DNA of 13,931 bases from PNKC01 sp039917655 (GTDB lineage Bacteria > Chloroflexota > Dehalococcoidia > Tepidiformales > Tepidiformaceae): positions 1 through 13,931 of the forward strand of contig JBDSJC010000115.1 of assembly GCA_039917655.1 (NCBI GenBank). Reading direction: 5' to 3'. The translations under genes and the position numbers were made by a program. The notes beneath the pieces are model-generated. The model was not told the DNA's origin. It worked only from the letters and a program-made list of their open reading frames with translations, and did not search any database. Position 1 is the stretch's first letter. Each line of letters starts with the position of its first letter. Positions 13,916-13,931 of the stretch are shown piece after piece.

Positions 13916-13931
13916 AAACCTCTGGGACGGT

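Overview
The window is GC-rich bacterial DNA with densely packed genes. Short overlaps (ATGA, GTGA, TTGA, and one of 8 nt) and GTG or TTG starts are frequent. The best guess for the source is a member of the Chloroflexota, perhaps the Dehalococcoidia. The hints are a subtilase ending in two aromatic 'GWN...W...NDL..L....YW' modules, a remnant of a small LuxR-type helix-turn-helix with a 'GKTNFEI' motif, and a His-rich 'HVH' membrane protein. This assignment comes from protein style, not from a marker gene. No rRNA, tRNA, CRISPR array, phage or IS element was seen.

Layout. (1) 1-1368: the last codons of a possible + strand gene, then a minus-strand PLP-dependent decarboxylase/lyase of the sphingosine-1-phosphate-lyase type. 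Its C-terminus looks cut short by one extra base. (2) 1428-2401: a + strand pair of small single-pass membrane proteins of unknown function. (3) 6398-2550 (minus): an apparent operon of two paralogous lipoproteins and a large secreted subtilisin-like protease. (4) 6399-6984: a divergent intergenic region with a decayed LuxR-type HTH fragment. (5) 6985-8160: an acetyl-CoA acetyltransferase, whose stop codon directly abuts the stop of (6). (6) 9491-8161 (minus): a small membrane protein with a C-terminal coiled coil, overlapping a membrane-anchored six-Asp-box (BNR) protein. (7) 9785-11592: a flippase-like (LPG synthase TM family) protein overlapping a SAM methyltransferase. (8) 11666-13915: a membrane-anchored His-rich protein, an alpha/beta hydrolase and a METTL7-like methyltransferase, tightly spaced.

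The most interesting signal is regulatory. A dyad reading TACTAC-NNN-CCTTGTAGT lies 26-32 nt in front of the start codons of two separate transcription units, (6) and (8). This suggests one regulator controls both, tying the coiled-coil/BNR pair to the His-rich protein/hydrolase/methyltransferase set as a candidate envelope or metal/thiol stress response. A looser dyad lies ahead of unit (7). The lipoprotein-lipoprotein-protease operon is the second candidate for an undescribed system.
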